Counted from the stretch's first letter, positions 1 to 5,308 are shown. The stretch: DNA of 6,428 nt from JACRDV01 sp024860865 [NCBI: Methanobacteriota archaeon] (GCA_024860865.1 JACRDV010000122.1:1-6428); one strand, 5' to 3'. Notes: generated by a model from the sequence alone, not told the origin. Program-made: numbers and translations.

Positions 1-145
1 ACATACAACCAATTTTGAACAGAAAGTAGAGTCTATGCAAATAGAAAAAGCCTCAGTTCAAAGAGCAGAGAAAGGGCAATCCATTGGACTCAAAGTGAAA
101 GACAAAGTGAGAGCTGGTGATGTAGTATACAAAATACTACCTTAA
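1..145 (+). CDS. EF-Tu domain-2-like (translation elongation factor-like) protein, C-terminal part only
   Basis: The 3' end of a gene whose start lies left of the window; codons run from base 2 (HTTNFEQKVESMQIEKA...) to TAA at 143-145, giving 47 visible residues. The pattern TTNF-QKV-SMQIE, then GLKVKDKVRAGDVVYK, is that of the small (roughly 90-residue) archaeal proteins that consist of little more than a beta-barrel like domain 2 of EF-Tu. About half the protein is visible. Its role is not established: the name reflects the fold, and the protein lacks room for a GTPase domain. The same barrel also occurs at the C-terminus of some U32 peptidases, so a longer fusion cannot be excluded from this end alone. 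It converges with the gene ending at 228, with 82 bp between. Confidence 0.8.
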   Translation, partial: HTTNFEQKVESMQIEKASVQRAEKGQSIGLKVKDKVRAGDVVYKILP

Positions 146-227
146 AGACAAAACTAAATTTGAATTGCAAAGAGTTTAAGAGACATTATATCAACAAAAA
201 TTAAAGGCCTTAGAGATTTTTAGAAAA

Positions 228-1508
228 TCATATTTGAGATTCTCTCTTCCATATTATGTAGGGTGCTGCGTTCCACCCAGAAATCGCCCAAGCTAACCAT
301 TTTGCCAATCCTTCAAGGTCACCCTTAATAACTTCGATTTCAGTTGAAGTATTGTATAGTGGGAAGGAGAGCGGCGAGGCATTTGAAAGGGTTTCGGCCA
401 ATTTTAAAGCCGCAATTGGAGTCATACTAGTGAAACCAAGAGCAAATGTATAGTCGGTAAAATTATAAGTTGTAGAAATTCTAGAATTAATTTCCGCTAA
501 AATTTTATCAATTATCTCATTTGCTCTTCCAGCTCCATCATATGCACCTTTGATGTCCATTCTATTCGAGCACTTCTGAATTTCTATTAAAACCTTGAAA
601 TTCTCTTTCACTTCATCTATGTCCTCAACTTTCTTCACATATTCTAAAGGAGGGCAATTTTCTGGATAGCTGTAGTCCATAGTTTTCTTAAATTCGGCCA
701 CTAAAGCTCTGCTACAAGTTACAAAACTCGTGGGATGAGCATAAGGAACAAGCCTTTCAAAAAACTTTTGTAGTTCTACAAAGTGCTCTCGGTTACGACT
801 TGTATACCCGCCGAGAGAAATGAACATTGGGTTAGTGAGAAGGCTTGAGAAGCAAGCGCACTGGAGCGCATCATCTATAGAATTAAAACTTAATATGGCG
901 CTCGCAACTTGATCTAAGCCTAATAGCCTAAGGCTGCTGATATCGTTTGTAAGATATTCGTATACCTCTTCTTTAATTTCAAAAGTTTTGAAAATTTCTT
1001 GTAGCCGTAAACTTACACTGCCTTTAAACTTCTTTACATCTTCAAAAACTTTCTTTGAAAAAAGGCTCCATTCTTCCCCATGTTTTAAGCCCGCTAAAAT
1101 AAAACTTAAACGCAATATCGGCGGTATATGTCTTTGCTCTTTTAACTCCATCTCTTCGAAAAACTTGTTGAACCAGCTACCATATTTATCTAGATCACTT
1201 ACCAAAATAGGAATGATTTTCTCATCTCTTACCAACTGAGCGAATTCGCTCAATTTCAATCTATAAACTTTTTCAAACAACTCTTGGTTCCTGAAGGGAA
1301 TTAGCGGAACTATTATTTTTTTCATAAAAGGTAGTTGGAAGTGTACTGGCACCCCAGAAAACCAGTTCCCATACGGTTCCTCAAACATAAAGTCTGGGAA
1401 AATGCTCTTAACGTCAAATTTTTCTTTCTTTGAAAGATCTTCTGAAGCCCTGATCAATGATTCTTTTTCCTTTTCCCACCAAACTTCGCGCCAATCTGTA
1501 TTAGGCAT
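228..1508 (-). CDS. Unrecognised 426-residue cytosolic protein
   Basis: I do not recognise this family. It is a full-length open frame from ATG (1508-1506) to TGA (230-228). The first 60 residues are rich in Trp, Phe and Pro (WREVWWEKEK at 6-15, PYGNWFSGVPVHFQLPF at 45-61). Residues 75-310 look mainly helical and charged. The last third is less charged and has a Gly/Ala-rich stretch (GAYDGAGRAN at 321-330; FALGFTSMTPIAALKLAETL at 355-374) and ends with an amphipathic Trp-rich segment (LAKWLAWAISGWNAAPYIIW, 401-420). There is no signal peptide and no convincing membrane helix. The Cys residues (217, 219, 265, 285, 313) do not form a metal-binding pattern. It is divergent from the SplB-like gene. 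A TATA-like box about 24 nt before the ATG and the lack of a Shine-Dalgarno sequence suggest a leaderless mRNA. Length, codon periodicity and a clean start support a real gene; its function is unknown. Confidence 0.8.
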   Translation of the reverse strand: MPNTDWREVWWEKEKESLIRASEDLSKKEKFDVKSIFPDFMFEEPYGNWFSGVPVHFQLPFMKKIIVPLIPFRNQELFEKVYRLKLSEFAQLVRDEKIIPILVSDLDKYGSWFNKFFEEMELKEQRHIPPILRLSFILAGLKHGEEWSLFSKKVFEDVKKFKGSVSLRLQEIFKTFEIKEEVYEYLTNDISSLRLLGLDQVASAILSFNSIDDALQCACFSSLLTNPMFISLGGYTSRNREHFVELQKFFERLVPYAHPTSFVTCSRALVAEFKKTMDYSYPENCPPLEYVKKVEDIDEVKENFKVLIEIQKCSNRMDIKGAYDGAGRANEIIDKILAEINSRISTTYNFTDYTFALGFTSMTPIAALKLAETLSNASPLSFPLYNTSTEIEVIKGDLEGLAKWLAWAISGWNAAPYIIWKRESQI

Positions 1509-1630
1509 AGGGTATTGTATGCTCTGTAAATTTTAATACTTATCGTCATTTTAATTTCTATTTTTTTAGACAAAATAATTTCAGAAAACTAAGAAAAATA
1601 GCTTTAATTAAGAAAACTAAAATTCATTTT
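1509..1630. promoter_or_regulatory. Divergent promoter region with two leaderless-type TATA boxes
   Basis: This stretch separates two divergent starts. On the + strand TTTAATTA (1603-1610) is centred about 25 nt before the ATG at 1631, the usual archaeal distance from box A to the transcription start. On the - strand TATTAAAATTTA (1538-1527) lies about 24 nt before the ATG at 1508. Neither gene has a Shine-Dalgarno sequence, so both mRNAs probably begin at or next to the start codon. The assignment rests on spacing and base composition in an AT-rich region, so chance matches are possible. Confidence 0.45.
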
Positions 1631-2539
1631 ATGCCAGTAAAATACGAATTAATCCACTGTAAAAGCATTTTGAATCGATTGAAACGGCCGGATGATTGGT
1701 TTTTGTGCAGTTACACTTTAAATCCTTACAGAGGATGCCAACATGCGTGCCAATACTGTTATGTTCAAAGCGAGAAATACCTGCCATTTAGCAATATTGA
1801 AGAGTTCTCTAAGACTATTCAAGTCAAAGTTAATGCGCCACAAGTGCTCAAAAAAGAGTTATCGAAATTAAGAGACAAGGCTATTGTGGCAGTAGGCAGC
1901 GCAACAGATCCATATCAACCTGTGGAACAAGAATATCGCATAACTCGAAAAGTTTTGGATGTACTAAATGACCGCAACTTTCCGTGTCACATTTTAACAA
2001 AATCAGATTTGGTTTTACGTGATGTAGATATATTATCAGAAATTTCTAAAAAATCTTGGTGCGTAGTCTCGTTTACCATAACAACGTTAGATGCAAATTT
2101 AGTAAAAATGCTCGAGCCTCGTGCTCCATCTCCAGAGAGAAGATTGCAAGCGATAAAAAAATTATCTGATGTTGGAATAGTAGCTGGTGTTACATTTATG
2201 CCAATCATTCCATATCTTTGCGATACTAATGAAAATTTGGAGAAAGTTGTTAAAGGATCTGCCGCTAGCGGTGCAAAATATGTTATAGCTGGAGGAATGA
2301 CATTAAGGGATAACCAAAAGATTCGCTTTGTGAATTTACTTAAAACAAACTTTCCGAAGCTGATTAAAAAATATGAAAAATTGTATGGTGACAAAATCAG
2401 CCCAGATAGAGCATACGAAACAAAAATAGAGCAAAAAGTTGCGGATTTCTGCAAAAAATATAGAGTAAGGGATAGAGTTCCAAAATATATTCCAAGCAGT
2501 CGAAAAATACAAACGAAAATTGATTACCAATACCAATAA
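1631..2539 (+). CDS. Radical SAM protein of the SplB-like (COG1533) family
   Basis: A 302-residue radical SAM enzyme. The cluster motif is CX3CX2C (Cys36, Cys40, Cys43) in LNPYRGCQHACQYCYVQ, which binds the 4Fe-4S cluster that cleaves SAM to a 5'-deoxyadenosyl radical. Other family signatures are GSATDPYQPVEQEYRITRKV (93-112), ILTKSDLVLRD (about 121-131), VSFTITTLD and LEPRAPSPERRL. These are typical of proteins often annotated as DNA repair photolyase or Rv2578c-like. Spore photoproduct lyase uses the same Cys spacing, but most COG1533 members outside spore formers have no proven substrate, so 'photolyase' should not be taken literally. Length is normal for the family. The ATG at 1631 is the first start in an open frame and sits about 25 nt after a TATA-like box with no Shine-Dalgarno sequence. 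It is transcribed alone, away from the unknown gene at 228-1508. Confidence 0.88.
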   Translation: MPVKYELIHCKSILNRLKRPDDWFLCSYTLNPYRGCQHACQYCYVQSEKYLPFSNIEEFSKTIQVKVNAPQVLKKELSKLRDKAIVAVGSATDPYQPVEQEYRITRKVLDVLNDRNFPCHILTKSDLVLRDVDILSEISKKSWCVVSFTITTLDANLVKMLEPRAPSPERRLQAIKKLSDVGIVAGVTFMPIIPYLCDTNENLEKVVKGSAASGAKYVIAGGMTLRDNQKIRFVNLLKTNFPKLIKKYEKLYGDKISPDRAYETKIEQKVADFCKKYRVRDRVPKYIPSSRKIQTKIDYQYQ

Positions 2540-2548
2540 TTAAAGATA

Positions 2549-2570
2549 GGTTTTTCTATTTCACCTTTTG
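2549..2570 (+). terminator. Possible T-tract terminator after the radical SAM gene
   Basis: Ten bases past the TAA at 2537-2539 is GGTTTTTCTATTTC followed by TTTTG. T-rich tracts without a strong hairpin are the usual archaeal termination signal. The tract overlaps the 3' end of the proposed small - strand ORF, so the call is tentative. Confidence 0.3.
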
Positions 2571-2657
2571 TTCCACATACTTTTCCGTTAATCTAACTAT
2601 TTTGAGCCCAAAATAAACTGTTAAGATTAGTATTGTTGTAAAGAATACTATCGACAT
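2556..2657 (-). CDS. Possible 33-residue single-pass membrane peptide
   Basis: Short frame from ATG (2657-2655) to TAG (2558-2556). Residues about 3-18 (IVFFTTILILTVYFGL) form a hydrophobic helix long enough, though barely, to span a membrane. They are followed by a charged tail (KIVRLTEKYVEQKVK), the layout of small archaeal membrane peptides with a cytoplasmic C-terminus. The frame is open further upstream to a TAA near 2754, but has no other ATG, GTG or TTG. No Shine-Dalgarno sequence is visible. A weak AT-rich box (AAATATGTA, about 2684-2692) lies about 30 nt before the ATG. It could also be the last gene of the vapBC transcript, 98 bp after vapC. I do not recognise a family, and a chance ORF in AT-rich DNA is a real alternative; the amphipathic layout is the only positive evidence. 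Confidence 0.35.
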   Translation of the reverse strand: MSIVFFTTILILTVYFGLKIVRLTEKYVEQKVK

Positions 2658-2754
2658 ATCTTTGACTGAACTTGCTGGAAAGTTACATATTTCAAAGTCA
2701 ACTTTATGGGAACACTTGAGAACGATTGAAAAGAAAATCCTGTCGAAATCTTAG
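2617..2754 (+). pseudogene. Relic of a Bat/HTH_10-type helix-turn-helix regulator (C-terminal part)
   Basis: An open + strand frame, bounded by stops at 2614-2616 and 2752-2754, encodes about 45 residues. From 2656 it reads ISLTELAGKLHISKSTLW and continues with EHLRTIEKKILSKS. This closely follows the C-terminal helix-turn-helix of archaeal bacterio-opsin-activator-like regulators (typically S-L-x-E-L-A-x-x-L-x-I-S-x-S-T-L-x-E-x-L-R-x-A-E-x-K-I), with the recognition helix ISKSTL intact and a natural stop just after the last helix. There is no ATG, GTG or TTG before the motif, and the helix that should precede it is missing. In another frame, bases 2595-2612 read NYFEPK, which resembles the GYFxxP(R/K) sequence normally just before this motif but is about 35 bases too far away. 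I infer a decayed regulator with upstream frameshifts or insertion. The match is from memory of the family. Confidence 0.45.
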
Positions 2755-2755
2755 T

Positions 2756-3169
2756 TCACGGTAGGATTGAGAATCCATACTGTTTAAAATGTTCATCGTA
2801 AGCAAATGCTGTTTGTATTCCCTCTGCCTCCATAATTGCAAAAGATGTACAATCAGTAAAACTAAAATCCTTGTCAGAATACTCTTTAAAAATTTTCCAT
2901 GCTTTTTCTTCAACTTCCTCAGAAATCCTAAGTATTTTTATAGCCTTAGACTTTCGCATTTTTTCTCCAAAAGTAACGGCAGCTTTATGGTTACATGCAT
3001 ATCTAAGTAAAGTCAATGTTTCATCAATAGCATAATTGGAAGTATACAAAAAGCGGAACTTTGTCCCCTTTTTTCGCAGCTCATCCCTAAAATCAATTGC
3101 TGAGATATGATTCTTATCAGACTCATCTTCAAGGGCTAGAAAAGCGCTAGTATCTATGAACAGTAGCAC
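2756..3169 (-). CDS. vapC: VapC-type PIN-domain toxin (ribonuclease)
   Basis: A 137-residue PIN-domain protein, the expected length for a VapC. The conserved acidic residues for the metal-dependent RNase site are all present: Asp6 in LLFIDTSAFLAL, Glu50 in YAIDETLTLLR, Asp106 in FSFTDCTSFAIM, and Asp125 in FAYDEHF. VapC toxins cut tRNA or rRNA when free of their antitoxin; the target here is unknown. It begins with GTG (3169-3167), two bases after the stop of vapB, and a Shine-Dalgarno sequence (GAGG, 3181-3178 on the minus strand) lies inside the end of vapB with 8-nt spacing, so translation is likely coupled. The catalytic set is complete, so the toxin appears functional. It ends 99 bp upstream of the small membrane ORF on the same strand. 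Confidence 0.9.
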   Translation of the reverse strand: MLLFIDTSAFLALEDESDKNHISAIDFRDELRKKGTKFRFLYTSNYAIDETLTLLRYACNHKAAVTFGEKMRKSKAIKILRISEEVEEKAWKIFKEYSDKDFSFTDCTSFAIMEAEGIQTAFAYDEHFKQYGFSILP

Positions 3170-3171
3170 TT

Positions 3172-3408
3172 TTATTTCCTCTTTTTGTAAAGGTATTTAT
3201 CGTGTTTTTCAGAGATGTCGGTCACTCCACTTTTACCAGAAGGCGGTTCCGTGAAAAATGGATCGCCTGCATTTATTTCAATCTCATGAATGATGTAGCG
3301 CCTTATCGCCTCCCTTAAGCCGTCCTTTAGACTTAATCTTTTTGCTCTCAATGCCGCCAAAAGTGCCTTATATTCTTCTTTCTCCAGCTTTGTTTGTACT
3401 ACTTTCAT
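3172..3408 (-). CDS. vapB: VapB-like ribbon-helix-helix antitoxin
   Basis: A 78-residue antitoxin partner of the PIN toxin. The N-terminus has a ribbon-helix-helix layout: strand KVVQTKL (2-8), first helix about 9-22 (EKEEYKALLAALRA), and second helix about 26-42 (SLKDGLREAIRRYIIHE). This part should dimerise and bind the operator. The C-terminal tail (DPFF at 49-52, SGVTDISEKHDKYLY at 60-74) is a pattern I know from archaeal VapB proteins and should wrap the PIN active site. ATG (3408-3406) is the only good start. Three 17-bp-spaced repeats lie 34-78 bp upstream and are the likely binding sites for autorepression. It overlaps nothing and is followed two bases later by vapC. Confidence 0.88.
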   Translation of the reverse strand: MKVVQTKLEKEEYKALLAALRAKRLSLKDGLREAIRRYIIHEIEINAGDPFFTEPPSGKSGVTDISEKHDKYLYKKRK

Positions 3409-3442
3409 GTTTTTTCACTTCTAAACATTTTTATTTTAATTA

Positions 3443-3493
3443 CATGTATTTGAGTTTTGCATGTATTTAAGCAATACATGTATTTGAAAAAGT
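3443..3493. repeat. Three direct repeats of CATGTATTTRA with exact 17-bp period (likely vapB operator)
   Basis: Copies start at 3443 (CATGTATTTGAG), 3460 (CATGTATTTAAG) and 3477 (CATGTATTTGAA), so the spacing is 17 bp in both steps. Each has a conserved 11-base core with one variable purine, while the remaining bases of each unit differ. The cores contain the palindrome CATG: copy 3 is part of the 12-bp perfect palindrome AATACATGTATT (3473-3484) and copy 1 of TACATGTA (3441-3448). The array lies between a TATA box at 3495-3504 and vapB, covering the predicted transcription start, as expected for a repressor operator. It is not a CRISPR: the units are too short and there are no spacers of CRISPR size. 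Confidence 0.75.
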
Positions 3494-3494
3494 T

Positions 3495-3504
3495 GTATAT
3501 AAAG
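3495..3504 (-). promoter_or_regulatory. Strong TATA box (CTTTATATAC) for vapBC
   Basis: On the - strand CTTTATATAC is the closest match in the window to the archaeal box A consensus. Initiation would be expected near 3473, giving a leader of about 65 nt before the vapB ATG at 3408 and placing the 17-bp repeats across and just downstream of the start. A second AT-rich box (AATTAAAATAA, about 3431-3441) lies 26-30 nt before the ATG and could instead give a leaderless transcript. The box could also be read on the + strand (TATATAAAG), but no gene follows there. Confidence 0.5.
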
Positions 3505-3529
3505 ACATATCCTCAAAATCCTAAAAACC

Positions 3530-3582
3530 TTACTGCCACATGTAAAAAACAGGCAAAAAAGTTGGCAGTAATTAAATGCCAT
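3530..3582 (-). terminator. thiC 3' region: hairpin and U-tracts, probable terminator
   Basis: Downstream of the thiC stop the - strand transcript has two U6 tracts (complement of 3555-3560 and 3544-3549), good archaeal termination signals. A 9-bp perfect inverted repeat, TTACTGCCA (3530-3538) and TGGCAGTAA (3563-3571), encloses them with a 24-nt loop. TGGCA at 3563-3567 can alternatively pair with TGCCA at 3577-3581. The 174 bp between vapB and thiC hold this, the vapB promoter and the repeats, and no gene. Confidence 0.45.
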
Positions 3583-4860
3583 TTATTTTTTTAAATATTC
3601 ATTGATTATTTTTATAGCACATAAATCTGAGCACATTGTGCAGACGCGGGGGTTTTTAGGCAAACATTTTTCTCGATAGGCTCGAGCTCTTGGAGGGTAG
3701 ACTGAAAGCTCAATTTGCCTTCTCCAATTTTGCGCTTTCCTTGCCTTTGCAATGGCTAAATCTTGTTCAGCTCCAATTCCTTTAGCTATATCGCCAGCAT
3801 GAGCAGCAATCTTTGCAGCAATAACCCCTTCTCTAACATCCTCGACATCAGGTAAAGCAAGGTGTTCAGAAGGTGTAACATAACAAATGAAATCAGCTCC
3901 AGCCGCAGCTGCAATTGCTCCCCCAATGGCTGAGGTAATATGGTCGAAACCAGGCGCAATATCAGTTACAATTGGTCCAAGTAAATAGAGTGGAGCATTT
4001 TTGCTCAATTTTTTTGCTGAGAGCACGCTAGCTTCAACTTGATTAAGCGGAACATGGCCCGGTCCTTCTACAATTGTCTGAACATTTTTCTCTCTAGCTT
4101 TATCAACAAGTTCCCCTAAAATAATAGTCTCCTCAATCATAGGTCTATCCATAGAATCAGCTATACACCCGGGCCTCATCCCATCTCCTAGACTCAGAGT
4201 TAAGTCATATTTCTGAGCAAGCTCTAGCAGGTAATCAAAATTAGAATAAAGAGGATTTTCTTTTTTGTTGTGAATCATCCAAGCCGCATGGAAAGAACCC
4301 CCTCTGCTAACTATATCTAAAACCCTACCTTGCTTAATTAGCTCTTGCAAGCTCCGTTGTGTAACTCCGCAATGAACTGTGACAAAATCTACTCCATCTT
4401 TTGCATGTTTTTCAATTGCATTAAAAATATCATCTTCAGACATTTGAACTATCGCGCCTTTTTTTTGGATTGCCTCAACAGCAGCTTGATAAATTGGAAC
4501 TGTACCAATGGGTACTTGAACTTCTTTTAAAATGGATTTTCGAATTTGGTCTATATCTCCTCCAACGCTCAGGTCCATTACAGCATCTGCACCGGCTTCA
4601 ACTGCAATTCTTGCTTTCTCAAGCTCCTTTTTGAGATCTATCAAATCCGTCGAAGTTCCAATATTGGCATTTATTTTTGTGCGCAAACCCTCTCCAATTC
4701 CAACTAATTTAACATTGGTTCGGTTGACATTTTTAGGAATAACCAAGCTACCCCTAGCTAGGCGTTGTCTAACAGCTTCTGCTGATTGTTTTTCAGCTTC
4801 AGCTACTGCCTTAATTTCCTCAGTAATTATCCCTCTTTTTGCGGCAGCCATTAAACTCAT
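3583..4860 (-). CDS. thiC: Phosphomethylpyrimidine synthase ThiC
   Basis: ThiC converts 5-aminoimidazole ribonucleotide to HMP phosphate in thiamine synthesis, using SAM and a 4Fe-4S cluster. From the ATG at 4860 it has 425 residues, the short form common in archaea and some anaerobes. Visible signatures are NANIGTS (64-70), GTVPIYQA (119-126), LSLGDGMRPGC (222-232), VEGPGHVP (264-271) and FDHITSAIGGAI (305-316). His269 and His307 match the two metal-binding His of the family. Near the C-terminus Cys407, Cys410 and Cys414 (CTMCSDLC) should bind the cluster; the spacing is CX2CX3C, one residue shorter than the CX2CX4C of bacterial long forms. An upstream in-frame TTG at 4872 would add four residues (MRGS), but MSLMAAAKRGIITEEI from 4860 fits family N-termini, so I prefer the ATG. 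It stands alone, divergent from the CBS gene 57 bp away, with no TPP riboswitch visible. Confidence 0.95.
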   Translation of the reverse strand: MSLMAAAKRGIITEEIKAVAEAEKQSAEAVRQRLARGSLVIPKNVNRTNVKLVGIGEGLRTKINANIGTSTDLIDLKKELEKARIAVEAGADAVMDLSVGGDIDQIRKSILKEVQVPIGTVPIYQAAVEAIQKKGAIVQMSEDDIFNAIEKHAKDGVDFVTVHCGVTQRSLQELIKQGRVLDIVSRGGSFHAAWMIHNKKENPLYSNFDYLLELAQKYDLTLSLGDGMRPGCIADSMDRPMIEETIILGELVDKAREKNVQTIVEGPGHVPLNQVEASVLSAKKLSKNAPLYLLGPIVTDIAPGFDHITSAIGGAIAAAAGADFICYVTPSEHLALPDVEDVREGVIAAKIAAHAGDIAKGIGAEQDLAIAKARKAQNWRRQIELSVYPPRARAYREKCLPKNPRVCTMCSDLCAIKIINEYLKK

Positions 4861-4917
4861 ACTACCACGCAAACAAAGTTTTTTCTTAAGAGAAATAGAT
4901 TATTTTAGAGGTATTTT
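4861..4917. promoter_or_regulatory. Divergent thiC / CBS-gene control region
   Basis: Only 57 bp separate the two starts. The CBS gene has a Shine-Dalgarno sequence GAGGT (4908-4912) 5 nt before its ATG. TATA candidates are weak: the palindrome TCTTAAGA (4884-4891) lies 27 nt from the thiC ATG and 30 nt from the CBS ATG, and on the - strand CTAAAATAATC (4907-4897) could give a thiC start near 4876. Both promoters must overlap in this space, so the two genes may influence each other's expression. Confidence 0.4.
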
Positions 4918-5298
4918 ATGTCTCTTTCTGAGCTTAGGGCAAAGGATGTAATGATTAGAGAACTTTTAACTATTACTCCAGAAGAACGAGTAGCAGCAGC
5001 TAGATTAAGAATGGTTCGAAATAATATTGGAGCTTTACCTGTGGTTGAAGGGGATATTTTAGTAGGTATAATCACCCACCGCGATACTACTTTGGTTGAA
5101 CCAAATGGCTTGCTTTTAAAGGTTCGGGATATAATGTCAAAGAATATTATAACAATAACAAAAGAAACTACGCTAAAAGAAATCACAAATATTATGAAGC
5201 AAACAGGTTTCCAAAGGCTTCCTGTGGTTGAAAATAAAAAGTTAGTAGGGCTGGTAACACAAAGTTGCATCATCAATGCAATAGCAGACAGCCTTTGA
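4918..5298 (+). CDS. Two-CBS-domain (Bateman module) protein
   Basis: A 126-residue stand-alone CBS pair with no attached effector domain. CBS1 covers about 9-60 (DVMIRELLTI at 10-19, GALPVVEGDILVGIITHRD at 38-56). CBS2 covers about 70-123 (DIMSKNIITI at 71-80, QRLPVVENKKLVGLVTQSC at 99-117). Such pairs usually bind AMP, ATP, SAM or related adenosyl ligands in the cleft between repeats. CBS1 keeps the nucleotide-binding G-x-x-T-x-x-D pattern (GIITHRD), while CBS2 has Cys117 in place of Asp (GLVTQSC), so probably only one site is standard. The start is well supported by GAGGT at 4908-4912. It is the first gene of an operon with the SAM hydrolase (10-bp gap) and nadM. A role as an adenylate or SAM sensor for its neighbours is inference; the ligand and partner are unknown. 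Confidence 0.9.
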   Translation: MSLSELRAKDVMIRELLTITPEERVAAARLRMVRNNIGALPVVEGDILVGIITHRDTTLVEPNGLLLKVRDIMSKNIITITKETTLKEITNIMKQTGFQRLPVVENKKLVGLVTQSCIINAIADSL

Positions 5299-5299
5299 T

Positions 5300-5305
5300 G
5301 GTGAT
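5300..5305 (+). promoter_or_regulatory. Shine-Dalgarno GGTGAT supporting a TTG start
   Basis: GGTGAT just after the stop of the CBS gene pairs with the 16S 3' end of archaea (anti-GGAGGTGAT) and lies 3 nt before TTG at 5309. Because it matches the 3' half of the full Shine-Dalgarno sequence, the short spacing is as expected. It supports TTG 5309 as the start of the SAM hydrolase. Confidence 0.55.
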
Positions 5306-5308
5306 AAC

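Noticed and set aside
146-227. Terminators or a gene between the convergent ends of the first two genes
   Set aside because: Only short T-runs of five bases on each strand and no open frame; nothing specific can be assigned.
1987-2454. 155-residue open frame on the - strand inside the radical SAM gene
   Set aside because: It lies wholly antisense to a clearly recognised gene, has no family features and an atypical Ser/Phe-rich composition.
2661-2701. Inverted repeat TTGACT / AGTCAA
   Set aside because: Only 6 bp with a long loop in AT-rich DNA, and it overlaps the HTH reading frame; likely chance.
2704-3010. Short frames on both strands within and after vapC (69 and 73 residues)
   Set aside because: They overlap vapC, which has all catalytic residues, and show no motifs of their own.
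3443-3493. CRISPR-like array
   Set aside because: Only three units with a 17-bp period and an 11-base core; no spacer of CRISPR length and no cas genes in the window.
4861-4917. TPP riboswitch ahead of thiC
   Set aside because: Only 57 bp of leader-capable sequence, and the conserved CUGAGA element is absent.
4532-4951. 139-residue + strand frame opposite the start of thiC
   Set aside because: Antisense to the conserved N-terminal part of ThiC; its low-complexity Ala/Ser/Leu sequence is a by-product of the thiC codons.
4905-5276. 123-residue - strand frame opposite the CBS gene
   Set aside because: Shadow of a well-supported CBS gene; hydrophobic Ile/Phe/Ser-rich sequence with no sensible start context.
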